From Deltaproteobacteria bacterium RBG_13_52_11 (GTDB lineage Bacteria; Desulfobacterota; B13-G15; RBG-16-54-18): 12,523 bases of DNA. A model generated the notes under the pieces. It was not told the DNA's origin, searched no databases, and saw nothing but the letters and a program-made list of their open reading frames with translations. Position numbers and translations under genes: made by a program. Below, piece by piece: positions 1 to 6,695 of the stretch (within the stretch, counting starts at the first letter, position 1; every line of letters starts with the position of its first letter). Location of the stretch: positions 1 to 12,523 of the forward strand of contig MGQF01000054.1 of assembly GCA_001797745.1 (NCBI GenBank), written 5' to 3'.

Positions 1-452
1 CCATCAACTGATATTTTGATAAAAAATCGCTAGCATAATAAAAAGGACATGTCAACGTGTAACCATCACAATCATCTCCCTTGAGCACCTTCTTCACCAC
101 CCCATCTTTGACCCGCAATACTACCCGCCCCCCATCCCCCTGAGCCAATCCTCCATAGCCGAAGACGATAGAATCTCCTCAAGCCCAATTGCCTCCGTCA
201 AAGCATGATCCCTCCGTATCTCCCGCACATTCTCAATCGTCTCCCTACCCCCATACAACGTCATCGAAAGAGGCTTAATATAACGAATGGCCTCAAACCC
301 CCTTCCTGAATCAAGACAAGGCATATGCCGATCCACTAATTCCTTAACCCCCATGGCCTCATAAACTCCTCATAAAGCACAAGACTACCCCTCGCAGTAA
401 TCTTCTCCTCGGTCCTTTTTAACTCGAAAGGCAACACCGTCAGCCGTATCAT
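1..452 (-). pseudogene. IS1380-like transposase remnant, frameshifted and cut by the window edge
   Basis: Three minus-strand reading frames join into one protein resembling the N-terminal part of IS1380-family transposases. The first starts at ATG 452 (MIRLTVLPFELKRTEEKITARG...). The second covers about 357-121 (GVKELVDRHMP, then RYIKPLSMTLYGGRETIENV, then a DWLRGMG motif). The third runs from about 139 to the window start (GDGGRVVLRVKDGVVKKVLK...). Each frame change behaves like a one-base deletion: one is next to the GAGGCC at about 357, the other in the G-rich run at about 130-141. The family-typical 'YTLDIDAT' continuation is not seen after 'GYTLT' (about 52-66), which suggests a further rearrangement there. 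No catalytic core is in view. A G-rich stretch (453-460) just upstream of ATG 452 could have been its ribosome site. The family call rests on remembered motif patterns, not on an alignment. The element is almost certainly inactive. Confidence 0.62.
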
Positions 453-478
453 ACCCCCCCCTTTTTGGTTAATTGGGC

Positions 479-493
479 TCACCCATCGGGTGA
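479..493. repeat. Short hairpin near the 5' end of the transposase remnant
   Basis: TCACCC (479-484) and GGGTGA (488-493) form a perfect 6-bp stem around the trinucleotide ATC, with partly matching GGG/CCC flanks at 475-498. It sits 27 nt upstream of the presumed transposase start on the minus strand. It may be part of the insertion sequence's left end or a translation-limiting hairpin. The sequence alone does not decide which. Confidence 0.4.
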
Positions 494-717
494 AACCCAT
501 GCCTTGCATAACTCACTATACCAAAGGGGGGTTTTCTTTTCTGCACAAATCAATGTCTATTTTGGGGTTCATCAAAATCCGCTGAGCATGGCTGGAATGG
601 TGCACGAATCTCTACCACGATTTCGCGAGAGTGATTGCTGCGCCTTCTGGATAGGGCAATACTGGATATAAGAGCCGAATACGTGGTGAATTTGGCGCTG
701 CAAAACGGACTCATAAC

Positions 718-746
718 TTGACAGTAGAGGGTCCCGTCCTTATATT
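718..746 (+). promoter_or_regulatory. Candidate sigma70 promoter P1 for the hdr-flx operon
   Basis: The -35 box TTGACA (718-723) is a perfect consensus match. It is followed after exactly 17 nt by TATATT (741-746), a 5/6 match to TATAAT. Transcription would start near 753 and give a leader of about 120 nt before hdrC. The hexamers and spacing are read directly from the sequence; activity is inferred. A TTAACAAG octamer (745-752) overlaps the -10 box and start point, and the same octamer recurs in the operator-like palindrome at 857-864. Confidence 0.6.
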
Positions 747-810
747 AACAAGGTCTGCAAGCAGCAATTCCGCTGACGTAACATCAGGAAATACATTGTT
801 CTATTTGGGC

Positions 811-839
811 TTGACAAGGAAGATATTGTTTGCTACTAG
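811..839 (+). promoter_or_regulatory. Candidate second promoter P2 for the hdr-flx operon
   Basis: A perfect -35 TTGACA (811-816) is followed after 17 nt by TACTAG (834-839), a weak -10. The -10 is preceded by TG at 831-832, which could supply an extended -10 element. A start near 846 would coincide with the left arm of the inverted repeat at 847-863. This would fit repression by a protein bound there. It is weaker than P1 on -10 quality. Confidence 0.45.
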
Positions 840-846
840 AAAAGCT

Positions 847-863
847 TGTTAATTTTTTAACAA
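847..863. promoter_or_regulatory. Rex-like operator palindrome
   Basis: TTGTTAA (847-853) and TTAACAA (857-863) form a perfect inverted repeat around TTT. One further C/G pair extends it to an 8-bp arm (846-864). The half-sites match those of the redox-sensing repressor Rex in clostridia (TTGTTAA-N4-TTAACAA), although the spacer here counts as 3 nt rather than 4. It lies just after candidate promoter P2 and about 10 nt before the hdrC start, a classical repressor position. Rex responds to the NADH/NAD+ ratio, which suits an operon ending in an NAD(P)H oxidoreductase subunit. Regulation by Rex is an inference. The palindrome could also fold as an AU-rich hairpin in the leader. Confidence 0.5.
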
Positions 864-872
864 GAGCAGGTG

Positions 873-1430
873 ATGGAAACTATCAATGCCGAATCTATCG
901 ATAGGGATTTTATACAGGCCGTAGAGAAGGAGAGCGGCCAGTATATATCCCACTGTTATCAATGCGGTAACTGTACCGCGGGCTGTCCTCTCAACTTTGT
1001 CTATGATATCCCCGTGCACCAGATCATGAGGTTGGTCCAGGTAGGGCAGAAGGAGAAGGTATTACGTTCCCATGCCATCTGGCTCTGTGCCACCTGTGAG
1101 ACATGCACCACGCGGTGCCCCTGCGAGGTCGATGTTGCCCGGGTCATGGATGTCCTGAGAATTATGGCCAGACGAGAGGGAACGGTCTCTGAAGAGGGGG
1201 TGCAGGCCTTCTATGACGCCTTTCTCGATTCGGTGAAGAGTCATGGCCGGCTCTATGAGCTGGGAGTTATTATGAAATATAACCTGCATACCAAACGCCC
1301 CTTTACCGATGCCGAACTCGGCCCCAAACTGTTGGGTAAGGGGAAAATACACTTCGTGCCAAAGAACATCAAGGGGGCTCGCGCCGTTAAAGAAATCTTC
1401 GGGCGTTTCGCTAAAAAGAGGGGTTCATGA
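873..1430 (+). CDS. hdrC: Heterodisulfide reductase subunit C (HdrC-like iron-sulfur protein)
   Basis: This cytoplasmic ferredoxin-like subunit is expected to pass electrons from HdrA to HdrB. The 185-aa product has two complete CxxCxxCxxxCP sets, with cysteines at about 28/31/34/38 and 72/75/78/82, each expected to hold a [4Fe-4S] cluster. The length is normal for HdrC, and no membrane segment is visible, so it is the soluble type rather than the membrane-linked HdrE/DsrM type. ATG 873 was chosen; the in-frame GTG at 870 would add one residue. The ribosome site is weak (AAGAG at 862-866), and the Rex-like palindrome lies immediately upstream. Its stop overlaps the hdrB start in an ATGA. It is the first gene of the seven-gene operon. 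Confidence 0.9.
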   Translation: METINAESIDRDFIQAVEKESGQYISHCYQCGNCTAGCPLNFVYDIPVHQIMRLVQVGQKEKVLRSHAIWLCATCETCTTRCPCEVDVARVMDVLRIMARREGTVSEEGVQAFYDAFLDSVKSHGRLYELGVIMKYNLHTKRPFTDAELGPKLLGKGKIHFVPKNIKGARAVKEIFGRFAKKRGS

Positions 1431-2323
1431 AGGCCAGGCGGTACGCCTATTATCCCGGGTGCTCCCAAAAAGGAACCGCCGTGGAGTATGAGATGTCCGC
1501 ACGGGCAGTAGCTAAAGAGCTAGGGATCCAATTAGTCGACGTCGAGGATTGGAGCTGTTGCGGCTCTACCCCTGCCCATACGGTTGATCACCTGCTCTAT
1601 GGGGCGCTCGCCGCCAGGAATCTCGCCATTGCCGAACGGATGAAACTTGGTACCGTGGTTACCCCCTGCCCATCCTGTCTCATCGCCTTTAAGAGCGCGC
1701 TGGCGATGGCTCAGAACGCGGAAACGCTTGAAGAACTGAATGAGCTCATCAACCTCCCCTTTAAGGGAACAATCACGGCAAAGTCTCTTTTGCAGGTTAT
1801 CTTTGAAGAGATAGGGGTCGATGTGTTGGCGGAAAAGGTCGAAAAGCCGCTCACAGGTTTGAAGTTCGCTCCTTACTACGGATGTATACTTACCAGACCG
1901 CCCGGGCTCGCGCAATTCGATGACGCGGAAAATCCCGTCTCGATGGATAAGATACTGGCGGCCCTCGGTGCAGAGGTCCCTGACTTCCCTTTTAAGACCG
2001 AGTGCTGCGGGGCGGCATTCGGGCTGTCGAGGCGGGATATAGTGCAAACGCTCAGCGCCAAGGTCCTCGAGATGGCCGAGGCAATCGAGGCCGATGCCTT
2101 GGTAGTCGCTTGTCCGCTCTGCCATCAGAATCTCGATCTACGCCAAGACCAGATTAACTCCTATCGCGGTTCCCGCAGGGAGATGCCTATCTTTTACATC
2201 ACGCAGCTGATCGGCTTGGCCCTGGGGTTTTCCCCCAAGGATATGGGGATGGACAAGCATGCAGTCTCCAGTGAGGACGTCCTCAAAAAATGGGAGGCCA
2301 ATCTGAAGGAGCGCACGGAATGA
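1427..2323 (+). CDS. hdrB: Heterodisulfide reductase subunit B (HdrB-like, two CCG domains)
   Basis: This is the predicted disulfide-reducing catalytic subunit. The 298-aa protein has two intact cysteine-rich CCG domains. The first has C12, C44-C45-G and C81xxC84. The second has C153, C193-C194-G and C229xxC232. In methanogen HdrB such motifs bind the two non-cubane [4Fe-4S] clusters that cleave CoM-S-S-CoB. Bacteria like this one normally lack that heterodisulfide, so the substrate is unknown; a DsrC-type protein thiol or another low-molecular-weight disulfide is possible. The start ATG overlaps the hdrC stop by 4 nt, with a purine-rich AAGAGGGG ending at 1423. The hdrB stop overlaps the hdrA start in the same ATGA manner. 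Confidence 0.9.
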   Translation: MKARRYAYYPGCSQKGTAVEYEMSARAVAKELGIQLVDVEDWSCCGSTPAHTVDHLLYGALAARNLAIAERMKLGTVVTPCPSCLIAFKSALAMAQNAETLEELNELINLPFKGTITAKSLLQVIFEEIGVDVLAEKVEKPLTGLKFAPYYGCILTRPPGLAQFDDAENPVSMDKILAALGAEVPDFPFKTECCGAAFGLSRRDIVQTLSAKVLEMAEAIEADALVVACPLCHQNLDLRQDQINSYRGSRREMPIFYITQLIGLALGFSPKDMGMDKHAVSSEDVLKKWEANLKERTE

Positions 2324-4302
2324 GGATCGGGGTATTTGTCTGCCACTGCGGCACCAACATCGGCGGCATGGTTGATAGCCATCAGGTGGCGGAAGAGGCC
2401 AAACAGTTCCCCCATGTGGTCTATGCCACCGATTACCTCTATACCTGTTCTGAGCCGGGGCAGCAGGAGATTCAAGAGGCCATCAAAGGGCATGCCCTGG
2501 ATGGGGTGGTGGTGGCCGCCTGCTCCCCTCGGATGCACGAAAACACCTTCCGTCGCACCATAGAACGGGCCGGCCTGAACCGGTATATGTTTGAGATGGC
2601 CAATATCAGGGAACACTGCTCCTGGATCGGAGAGAACAAGGAGGCCAACACCCGCAAGGCCATCGAGCTGGTGAGGATGGCCGTGGCCAAGGTAGCGAAT
2701 AATGTGCACCTTCATTCCTCGCTTTTCGATGTGAACAAGCGGGTCTTGGTCATCGGCGGCGGTGTGGCGGGGATGCAGGCCGCCTTGGACTGTGCCGACG
2801 GCGGATTGGATGTGATCCTTGTGGAAAAGAAGAGCAGCATCGGCGGGAGGATGGCCCAGCTTGATAAAACATTCCCTACGGTGGACTGCTCGATCTGCAT
2901 CTTGGGTCCTAAGATGGTTGACGTGGCGCAACACGACAACATAAAGCTCTACACCTACGCGGAGATCGAGGAAATTGCGGGGTATGTCGGCAATTATACC
3001 GCCCGGATCAGGAAAAAGACCCCCTATGTGGATTGGGCAAAGTGTACGGGCTGCGGACTCTGTATGGAGAAGTGCCCGAGCAAGCAATCCTTTGATTATC
3101 ACAACGAGGGCATTACCCCAACAACGGCCATCAACATCCCCTTCCCGCAGGCCATCCCGAAAAAGGCAAAGATCGACCCGGAATACTGCCGCCAGTTCAC
3201 CAAGGGGAAGTGCGGCGTCTGCGCCAAGGTCTGCCCGGTGGGTGCGATCAATTACGAGATGGAGGATGAGATCATCACCGAGGAGGTGGGGGCTATTATA
3301 GTCGCCACAGGATACGGCCTCCTGAATATCGAAGAGCTGGGGGAGTACGGCGCGGGGAGATACCCCGATGTCATCACCGGGATCCAATATGAGCGGATGT
3401 TAAACGCATCAGGGCCTACTCAGGGGCACGTCCAGCGCCCCTCCGATGGTGAGGAACCCAAACGGGTGGTCTTTATATCCTGCGCAGGCTCCCGTGATGT
3501 CTCCTTGGGCCGACCATACTGTTCCAATTTCTGCTGCATGTACATTGCCAAACAGGCCATCCTCACGAAGGATCACATTCCCAACTCTGATGTCTATGTC
3601 TTCTATATAGACATACGCTCACCCGGTAAGGGGTATGAAGAATTCACGCGCCGGGCCCAGGAGGAGTACGGGGTGCAGTATATTCGGGGGAGGGTCTCGC
3701 GCGTCTTTCCCAAAGGCAAACGAATAGTTGTCAGAGGTGTGGACACCCTCTTGGGGGGCCAGATGGAGATCGAGGCAGACCTCGTCGTCCTGGCCACGGC
3801 TGCCACGGCTGCACCCGGGGCCGAGGAGCTGGCGGAAAAGCTGCGGATCTCATACGACGGGTATGGCTTCTATATGGAGAGTCATCCCAAGCTGAGGCCT
3901 GTTGAGACCAACACCTCGGGTGTCTTTCTGGCCGGTGCCTGTCAGGGACCGAAAGACATCCCTGCATCAGTAGGACAGGGGAGTGCGGCGGCCAGCAAGG
4001 TCTTGGCGCTCTTTTCAAAAGACCAGCTTGCATCCGATCCCCAAATCGCCCTGGTGAATGAGCGCAGGTGTATCGGGTGCTTCAAGTGCGTGGACACGTG
4101 TCCCTTTGGTGCTATTGAGGAAAAGGAGCTTCGGGATGGGCAGAAGGTGGCCCATGTCATAGAGACCGTTTGCCAGGGGTGCGGCCTCTGTACATCAACC
4201 TGTCCTCCTGGGGCGATACAGTTACAGCAGTGCACCGATAATCAGATTATTGCGGAGGTAGAGGCGTTATGTCAGGCATGGAGGGAAAGGAGCTCAGGGT
4301 AG
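2320..4302 (+). CDS. hdrA: Heterodisulfide reductase subunit A (HdrA-like FAD electron-bifurcating core)
   Basis: This 660-aa flavo-iron-sulfur protein is the expected site of flavin-based electron bifurcation. The N-terminal domain has C8/C10, C43 and an ACSPRMHE motif at about 66-74. A thioredoxin-reductase-like FAD fold begins with GGGVAG (146-151). An inserted ferredoxin region has C242/245/248/252 and C290/298/301/305. The family motif CAGSRD...YCSNFCC lies at about 388-406, and an FAD-binding GVFLAGACQGP follows near residue 550. The C-terminal ferredoxin has C584/587/590/594 and C618/621/624/628. All cluster sites look intact and the length is typical. ATG 2320 was chosen because it makes an ATGA overlap with hdrB and has AAGGAG about 8 nt upstream. 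An ATG at 2290 would add 10 residues with no homologous look. The 3' end overlaps flxD by 34 nt. Confidence 0.93.
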   Translation: MRIGVFVCHCGTNIGGMVDSHQVAEEAKQFPHVVYATDYLYTCSEPGQQEIQEAIKGHALDGVVVAACSPRMHENTFRRTIERAGLNRYMFEMANIREHCSWIGENKEANTRKAIELVRMAVAKVANNVHLHSSLFDVNKRVLVIGGGVAGMQAALDCADGGLDVILVEKKSSIGGRMAQLDKTFPTVDCSICILGPKMVDVAQHDNIKLYTYAEIEEIAGYVGNYTARIRKKTPYVDWAKCTGCGLCMEKCPSKQSFDYHNEGITPTTAINIPFPQAIPKKAKIDPEYCRQFTKGKCGVCAKVCPVGAINYEMEDEIITEEVGAIIVATGYGLLNIEELGEYGAGRYPDVITGIQYERMLNASGPTQGHVQRPSDGEEPKRVVFISCAGSRDVSLGRPYCSNFCCMYIAKQAILTKDHIPNSDVYVFYIDIRSPGKGYEEFTRRAQEEYGVQYIRGRVSRVFPKGKRIVVRGVDTLLGGQMEIEADLVVLATAATAAPGAEELAEKLRISYDGYGFYMESHPKLRPVETNTSGVFLAGACQGPKDIPASVGQGSAAASKVLALFSKDQLASDPQIALVNERRCIGCFKCVDTCPFGAIEEKELRDGQKVAHVIETVCQGCGLCTSTCPPGAIQLQQCTDNQIIAEVEALCQAWRERSSG

Positions 4303-4715
4303 TCGGGTTCCTCTGCAACTGGTGCTCCTACGGTGGCGCTGACACTGCCGGGGTGTCGCGCTTCAAGCAGCCGACCGATCTCAGGATCATCAGGGTCCCC
4401 TGTTCCGGAAGGGTGGACCCCCTGTTTGTGGTCAAGGCCTTTATGGAAGGGGCTGATGGCGTCCTGGTCTCCGGCTGCCACCCTCGGGATTGCCACTATG
4501 CGGAGGGGAATTTCTACGCCCGGCGCCGCCTGGAGGTGCTCAAACGCTTTCTTCCCTTTATGGGGATCGAACCTGACAGATTTGCATACACGTGGGTTTC
4601 TGCCTCGGAAGGGGCGAGGTGGCAGAAGGTGGTGACTGATTTTACCGCGCAGGTCCATGCCCTTGGACCACGTCGCGCGTTCGGTGAAGGAGCAGGCAGT
4701 GGCGGTACTGGCTAA
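4269..4715 (+). CDS. flxD: MvhD/FlxD-type iron-sulfur protein linking HdrA to its electron-input module
   Basis: This 148-aa protein matches the small MvhD family, which binds a [2Fe-2S] cluster and connects HdrA to a hydrogenase, a formate dehydrogenase or, in bacteria, the Flx NAD(P)H module. The five family cysteines are visible: C16 and C19 in LCNWCSYGGAD, C45 in VPCSGR, and C70 and C75 in GCHPRDCHY. The last 20 residues or so are low-complexity (Gly/Ala-rich) and are encoded where the flxC start region overlaps. GGAGGT (4254-4259) precedes ATG 4269 by 9 nt, inside the end of hdrA. No hydrogenase genes lie nearby, so the FlxD role is favoured over MvhD. Confidence 0.88.
   Translation: MSGMEGKELRVVGFLCNWCSYGGADTAGVSRFKQPTDLRIIRVPCSGRVDPLFVVKAFMEGADGVLVSGCHPRDCHYAEGNFYARRRLEVLKRFLPFMGIEPDRFAYTWVSASEGARWQKVVTDFTAQVHALGPRRAFGEGAGSGGTG
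4687..4692 (+). promoter_or_regulatory. Ribosome binding site deciding the flxC start
   Basis: AAGGAG lies inside the 3' end of flxD, 6 nt ahead of a GTG at 4699. The upstream in-frame ATG at 4657 has no comparable site and would overlap flxD by 59 nt instead of 17. The GTG start is therefore preferred. Confidence 0.55.
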
Positions 4716-5655
4716 CATCAAAGAGGCAATTACACGGGAGCTGGAGGGGCTTGCGTTTGTTATCGGCTGGGAGGAGGGATACGACCCTCTGCATGCAGCT
4801 CCCTTCTTTGTCCGCTCTCTGGCTGATATCGAACGGCTCATATGGAACCCGCTCTGCGTCCACAACCTGACATCGTATCTCCCCAAGCTCAAGGGGCGAA
4901 AGGTGGGGATTATCTGCAAGGGGTGTGACAGCCGATCCATCGTCCAACTCCTTCAGGAAGGGCTGATCAAGCGGGAGGAACTCGTCATCATCGGGATACC
5001 ATGCCGCGGTGTGGTGGATATGGCCCGGATAAAAGCGCGCGTGGATTGCTCACAGATCACGGATGTCTCGTTTACGGAAAAGGCTATTGCCATCAAGACC
5101 CCTGATGGACGGCAGGAGATCCCCCTTGACGAAGTCCTGGCCACCAAATGCCTCTCCTGCCAATACCCCACACCGCTCGTCTATGACCACTTGGCCGGCG
5201 CCGCCTTCTCCGCGCAGCGGCCAGCTGCCGCCCTCTACGCCGAGGTGGAGGAGATTGAAAAACTGGATCTCAAAGAACGCCTGGCGCACTGGGAAAAGGA
5301 ACTTGATCGCTGCATACGCTGCTATGCCTGTCGGAATGCATGTCCCCTGTGCGTCTGCCAGGATCAGTGTGCTGCCGAGTCAAGGAATCCCCATTGGTTC
5401 AGTCAGCGAACAGGGGTCAACGAAAAGGTCATGTGGCAGATCATGCATGCCCTGCACCTCGCCGGCCGCTGCACCGATTGTGGGGAGTGCGAACGGGCAT
5501 GCCCCATGGACATTCCGATCCAGCGGATCCGTCGCAAGCTCAACAAGGAGATCAAGGAACTCTTCGAATATGAGGCGGGAATAAATCCGGAGGATACGCC
5601 GCCGTTATATACGTTCAAGGTGGAAGAGCCGACCATTAAGGAGAAAGAGTGGTAA
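4699..5655 (+). CDS. flxC: FlxC-like iron-sulfur protein: FrhB/FdhB-like domain plus 4Fe-4S dicluster domain
   Basis: This 318-aa cytoplasmic protein is probably an electron-transfer subunit between the flavin/NAD(P)H subunit and FlxD-HdrA. The first half resembles the FrhB/FdhB beta-subunit family: a G-W-E-E-G segment near residue 25, CKGCDSRS (about 73-80), an IGIPCRG stretch, and KCLSCQYP near 155. The second half has two four-cysteine sets, C205/208/211/215 followed by P, and C258/261/264/268 followed by P, predicted to hold two [4Fe-4S] clusters. An extra CPLCVCQDQC cysteine patch follows the first set. Numbering is from GTG 4699; the alternative ATG 4657 gives 332 aa. It overlaps flxB by 7 nt. 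The FlxC name rests on gene order and domain content. I see nothing that proves it binds F420, despite the FrhB resemblance. Confidence 0.8.
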   Translation: MAVLANIKEAITRELEGLAFVIGWEEGYDPLHAAPFFVRSLADIERLIWNPLCVHNLTSYLPKLKGRKVGIICKGCDSRSIVQLLQEGLIKREELVIIGIPCRGVVDMARIKARVDCSQITDVSFTEKAIAIKTPDGRQEIPLDEVLATKCLSCQYPTPLVYDHLAGAAFSAQRPAAALYAEVEEIEKLDLKERLAHWEKELDRCIRCYACRNACPLCVCQDQCAAESRNPHWFSQRTGVNEKVMWQIMHALHLAGRCTDCGECERACPMDIPIQRIRRKLNKEIKELFEYEAGINPEDTPPLYTFKVEEPTIKEKEW

Positions 5656-6695
5656 GCCTGAAAGTGCTTTTTTTGGCAGAAGAAAAAATACCTGTATTAC
5701 TGAAGAGGCTCAGCAAGACCTCCCAGGTTTTTGCGCCGGTGCAGGTCTCTGACACGGTGGTGGTCTTTCAGGAATTCAGCAATGGCGCCCAGGTGGTCTT
5801 TGATAAGCAGGCCTCGATGCCGCCCAAAGGGGTCATTTTCCCGCAGACGGAACAGTTCCTGAGCTATACATACGCGAAAGACCCCGAAAATCTGACACGA
5901 TCCACGGTCCAGCTTGACCACCAGGTGGAGGCCAAACCGACGCTCCTCTTCGGGGCACGTCCCTGCGATGTGCAGGGGTTAGCGGTTTTTGACGCGGTCT
6001 TCACCCAGGGCCAATGGCAAGACCCCTCTGTCAAGGCCCGCACAGACGCCACTACGATTGTCACCCTCCTCTGCGTGAAGCCGGAGGGCACGTGCTTCTG
6101 CACCAGTGTCGGCGGCAGTCCGACTGCCACCGAAGGCGCTGATCTCGCGCTGACCCCCGTGAGTGGCGGGTACGTTGCCGAGGCGATCACCGAAAAAGGT
6201 AAGACGATGCTGCAGGATGAGGCCTTCACCCCGGCGAAGGACAAGCAGGTCAAGGAGGCCGAGCGCGTTCGCGCCGCAGTAAAAAAACAAGATACCCTGC
6301 CGTTGAAGCAGATCGAGCAAAAGCTCATCAAGCTCTTCAGTACCGAATTCTGGGAGCAGATGAGCGCCCCCTGCATTAGCTGCGGCGCCTGCACCTATGT
6401 CTGTCCTGCCTGCTACTGTTTCAATATCACCGATGAGCCCGCCGGAATGGGCGGCGAACGGATTCGAACGTGGGATTCATGTATGTTCTACCAGTATACC
6501 TTAGAGGCAAGCGGACACAATCCTCGTCCCACTAAGGCGGAACGGTACCGCAACCGCATCGGGCACAAGTTCAGCTATCACCCGACCAACTATAAAGGCC
6601 AATTCGGCTGCAGTGGTTGTGGCCGTTGTATTAAGGCATGTCCGGTATCCCTTGATATCCGCCAGGTGCTGCGGGAGGCAACAACCCATGGCTAA
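5649..6695 (+). CDS. flxB: FlxB-like 4Fe-4S dicluster protein (HydB/AsrA-related)
   Basis: This 348-aa iron-sulfur protein belongs to the family that includes the sulfhydrogenase beta subunit (HydB) and anaerobic sulfite reductase subunit A (AsrA). The N-terminal domain has the family motifs GARPCD (C106) and LCVKPEGTCFCTSVGG (C142, C149, C151). The C-terminal region has two cysteine sets, C242/245/248/252 followed by PAC, and C321/324/327/331 followed by P, for two [4Fe-4S] clusters. It probably relays electrons between FlxA and FlxC/FlxD. GTG 5649 was chosen because AAGGAG (5638-5643) precedes it by 5 nt and it overlaps flxC by 7 nt. No asrC-like sirohaem gene is adjacent, so sulfite reductase is unlikely. 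Confidence 0.82.
   Translation: MVSLKVLFLAEEKIPVLLKRLSKTSQVFAPVQVSDTVVVFQEFSNGAQVVFDKQASMPPKGVIFPQTEQFLSYTYAKDPENLTRSTVQLDHQVEAKPTLLFGARPCDVQGLAVFDAVFTQGQWQDPSVKARTDATTIVTLLCVKPEGTCFCTSVGGSPTATEGADLALTPVSGGYVAEAITEKGKTMLQDEAFTPAKDKQVKEAERVRAAVKKQDTLPLKQIEQKLIKLFSTEFWEQMSAPCISCGACTYVCPACYCFNITDEPAGMGGERIRTWDSCMFYQYTLEASGHNPRPTKAERYRNRIGHKFSYHPTNYKGQFGCSGCGRCIKACPVSLDIRQVLREATTHG

Larger units (their letters stand above)
453..872. other. Gene-free upstream region of the hdr-flx operon
   Basis: This 420-nt stretch lies between the transposase remnant and hdrC, and I see no convincing gene in it. Its base composition is more AT-rich than the operon. The left part (453-500) probably belongs to the decayed insertion sequence, and it holds a small hairpin. 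The right part (about 718-872) carries two promoter-like hexamer pairs and an inverted repeat just before the hdrC start. An open frame at 465-671 has no ribosome site and no recognisable protein, so it is left out. Confidence 0.6.

Noticed and set aside
465..671. Plus-strand 68-codon open frame upstream of the operon
   Set aside because: No ribosome site, no recognisable protein character, and it lies across the insertion-sequence edge and non-coding DNA.
2290..2319. Longer HdrA start at ATG 2290
   Set aside because: It would add 10 residues encoded inside hdrB. ATG 2320 has a proper AAGGAG and gives the family-typical MRIGVFVCHCG start.
2194..3387. Long minus-strand open frame of 397 codons opposite hdrB/hdrA
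   Set aside because: It is antisense to strongly conserved HdrB and HdrA coding sequence. Its His/Asp/Gly/Leu-rich composition is typical of a shadow frame in GC-rich genes.
873..4715. Benzoyl-CoA reductase (Bam) complex, which also contains Hdr- and MvhD-like subunits
   Set aside because: No BamB/BamC-type tungsten enzyme or NADH-dehydrogenase-like BamGHI subunits are seen; the gene set and order fit Flx-Hdr.
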